A stretch of 5,483 nucleotides of DNA from Galbitalea sp036271795 (lineage in GTDB: Bacteria > Actinomycetota > Actinomycetes > Actinomycetales > Microbacteriaceae), in contig DATAZY010000025.1 of NCBI GenBank assembly GCA_036271795.1, forward strand, positions 1 through 5,483, in the 5' to 3' direction. This document shows, one piece after another, positions 3,727 through 5,483 of the stretch; the first letter of the stretch is position 1; each line of letters begins with the position of its first letter. Under the pieces are notes generated by a model. That model worked only from the letters and a program-made list of their open reading frames with translations. It did not search any database and was not told the DNA's origin. The translations under genes and the position numbers were made by a program.

Positions 3727-5046
3727 ATGAGCGACAGGGTTCACAGCACACCGATCGACGCGACCGCGAAGACCGCTCTGGCGAAGCAGGAGCTGCAGTT
3801 CGTGCTGCTCGAGTCCAGCGACGAGAACTTCGAGCCATGGTTTCAGGCGATGGTGCGCGGATTCCACGGAGCCCGTGCCGACGTCGACACCCTGCCCAGC
3901 CGCGTCGAAGGGTTTGGCCACCGCCGACTCTCCGGCTTGTACGATCGAGCGGCCGCGGACGCCGCCACACCCGTTGCAACAGCCAGCTCATGGATCGCCG
4001 ACCTGACCGTTCCGGGTCGACGCAGCATCCCGAGCTGGGCAATCAGCACGATCACGGTCGCGCCGACCCATCGGCGACGAGGAATCGCCCGCAACCTCAT
4101 GGAAGCCGAAATGCGGACCGCGCAGAAGCTAGGCATCCCGGTGGCGATTCTGACGGCGTCGGAAGCGACGATCTACGAACGTTTCGGGTTCGCACCGGCC
4201 GCCATGCGCGCGGACTGGAGCATCGACACGACGCGCGCCACCTGGGCGGGCCCGATTCCCGACGGCCGGGTTCAGCTCGTGACGACCGAGCAGGGACGGG
4301 ATGAGGGTGGTCACGACATCCTCGAACGAGCCCGCCTGCAGACGCCCGGCCAGATCTACTTCGACGGTCATCTGTGGAAGCGCCTGTTTGGAATGCCCGG
4401 GCGCGGCAACCCCGCAGAGCTCCGCGTCGTGCGCTACGACGACGTCGACGGCATCCCGCAGGGACTCGCCATCTACAAGGTTGAGGAACGCCACGACCAC
4501 TCCCCTGCCATCGCCCAGGTCGAATACCTGACCACCGCGACCGACGACGCGTATGCGGCGCTGTGGCGCTACCTGATCGAGCTCGACCTGGTTGGCACGG
4601 TCAAAGCCGAACTCCGTGCACTGGATGAACCGGTCCGCTGGCAGATCTCCGATTCGCGCGCCGCGACCGAGGATGCCGTCGGCGACCACCTGTGGCTGCG
4701 CATCCTCGACGTGAAGACAGCCCTCGAGGCGCGCCACTACAACGCGCCGGGAGTCTTCGTGCTCGAAGTGGATGACCCACTCGGGTTTGCCGACGGAACC
4801 TTCCTGCTGACGATCGATGATGCAGGCGCCGGTGTCGTGAAGCAACTCGACGACAGCGAAGGATTCGGCGAAAACCACCACCTCGCCATGCGCGCCAGCG
4901 ACCTCGCCGCGATCTACCTGGGGGCGACATCCATCGCAACGCTCGTGAAGGCCGGGCGCATTGACGAGAAAACGCCGGCCGCTGCGGTTGCAGCGGACGC
5001 GGCGTTTCGTTCGAACGTTAGTCCGTGGTTGAGTATCTGGTTCTAG
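3727..5046 (+). CDS. Eis-like GNAT family N-acetyltransferase
   Basis: This 439-residue protein has the architecture of mycobacterial Eis (enhanced intracellular survival), an acetyl-CoA-dependent N-acetyltransferase. Eis acetylates amines, including aminoglycosides, and forms hexamers. The N-terminal GNAT domain (about 25-165) carries the acetyl-CoA pyrophosphate loop VAPTHRRRGIA (111-121) and IYERFGFAPA (149-158), whose Tyr150 corresponds to the general acid Tyr126 of M. tuberculosis Eis. A second GNAT-like domain (about 180-320) follows. A sterol-carrier-like C-terminal domain (about 325-439) includes LWLRILDVKTALEAR (322-336) and IYLGATSIATLVKAGR (396-411). The protein ends in Phe439, and the C-terminal carboxylate is the catalytic base in Eis. 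The N-terminus carries roughly 20 more residues than M. tuberculosis Eis. The start is placed by the -10-like TAGGTT. Known Eis relatives differ in substrate, so resistance to aminoglycosides cannot be assumed. It converges on the membrane-protein gene. Confidence 0.9.
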   Translation: MSDRVHSTPIDATAKTALAKQELQFVLLESSDENFEPWFQAMVRGFHGARADVDTLPSRVEGFGHRRLSGLYDRAAADAATPVATASSWIADLTVPGRRSIPSWAISTITVAPTHRRRGIARNLMEAEMRTAQKLGIPVAILTASEATIYERFGFAPAAMRADWSIDTTRATWAGPIPDGRVQLVTTEQGRDEGGHDILERARLQTPGQIYFDGHLWKRLFGMPGRGNPAELRVVRYDDVDGIPQGLAIYKVEERHDHSPAIAQVEYLTTATDDAYAALWRYLIELDLVGTVKAELRALDEPVRWQISDSRAATEDAVGDHLWLRILDVKTALEARHYNAPGVFVLEVDDPLGFADGTFLLTIDDAGAGVVKQLDDSEGFGENHHLAMRASDLAAIYLGATSIATLVKAGRIDEKTPAAAVAADAAFRSNVSPWLSIWF

Positions 5047-5483
5047 CGGCGACGCTGGATGAACAGTCCAGACACGATCAGCAGAATGCCGAAGATGACC
5101 GCGATGATCACACCGAGCGTTCCACCGAGGAATGCCACCCACGTCGCCAGCAGCACCAGCGCGGCGAAGATCGCCATCAGCAGGAACGCCAGGTCGGCGT
5201 TGCGAGTGAACGTGTGACGGAGGATCACCATGATTCCCGCCACCAGCGTTCCAACGAGCGCGAGGATGATCGCCAGAGTCGTCAGGCCACTCAGAGCGGC
5301 GACACTGCCGATCGCAAGGAGCGCCCATCCGACCGCGGCGACGATGAACGCGATCCGCAGGATCAGATCGGTGCGCCAGAGGAAGAGCAGGAACATCCCG
5401 ATCGCGAGAAGTGCGAACGCGAAGAAATCCCACCATCCGCTCGCCAGGGAAGTCGCGACGTGCGCGAAGAGGATGCCGAGCAG
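5043..5483 (-). CDS. Multi-pass membrane protein, partial (N-terminus outside window)
   Basis: The minus-strand frame is open from the window edge to a TAG at 5043-5045, giving 146 residues with no start required. An internal Met at residue 30 of the fragment is a poor start, because the hydrophobic pattern continues upstream of it without a break. The protein is nearly all membrane helices, at about residues 1-14 (partial), 17-36, 43-64, 66-88, 97-119 and 121-142. They are joined by short loops carrying Arg (WRTD, RHTFTRN), and the protein ends in QRRR, a positive-inside signal that suggests a cytoplasmic C-terminus. The layout of paired helices with Gly-rich faces resembles small HdeD/DUF308-like membrane proteins, but I do not see a decisive motif, so the family is left open. 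Its stop overlaps that of the acetyltransferase gene within CTAG. Confidence 0.8.
   Translation of the reverse strand: MLGILFAHVATSLASGWWDFFAFALLAIGMFLLFLWRTDLILRIAFIVAAVGWALLAIGSVAALSGLTTLAIILALVGTLVAGIMVILRHTFTRNADLAFLLMAIFAALVLLATWVAFLGGTLGVIIAVIFGILLIVSGLFIQRRR

Noticed and set aside
4129..5436. Long 435-residue minus-strand ORF over the acetyltransferase gene
   Set aside because: It is an open antisense frame produced by high GC. Its translation is Arg-rich with no family resemblance, while the plus strand encodes a clear Eis-like protein.

Overview
The window is high-GC DNA with actinobacterial character. It carries a DUF222/13E12-type HNH protein, an Eis-type acetyltransferase, a near-perfect actinobacterial LexA palindrome, AGGAGG-type ribosome sites beside apparently leaderless starts, and short very acidic proteins. 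A Microbacteriaceae-like actinobacterium is my best guess, but this is inference from gene content and not a proven placement.

Layout. 1-201 (+) is the 3' end of a pyroglutamyl-peptidase I gene. 292-432 and 432-653 (+) are two tiny acidic proteins whose stop and start codons overlap. 654-938 is non-coding and ends in an SOS-type palindrome and a -10-like element, which drive a DUF222-HNH endonuclease-like gene (939-2378, +). A MmcQ/YjbR-family gene (2392-2739, -) converges on it with a 13-base gap. 2817-3726 is the strange part: a 65-residue ORF with a (PEHx)n repeat (2855-3052, +), followed by about 670 bases with no convincing gene. Seven separate tandem arrays with unrelated units of 12, 13, 14, 15 and 17 bases lie in and around that ORF. 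3727-5046 (+) is an Eis-like GNAT acetyltransferase. It converges on, and shares a CTAG stop-codon palindrome with, a multi-pass membrane protein (5043 to beyond the window edge, -).

The genes do not form one pathway. The only likely operon is the acidic pair. The most functionally informative signal is the putative LexA control of the HNH gene, which fits known DNA-damage induction of 13E12 genes in mycobacteria. The most unusual structure is the dense cluster of independent minisatellites: arrays inside the coding region keep a 3n period, most of those outside do not, and one 14-base duplication creates the current stop codon of the repeat protein.
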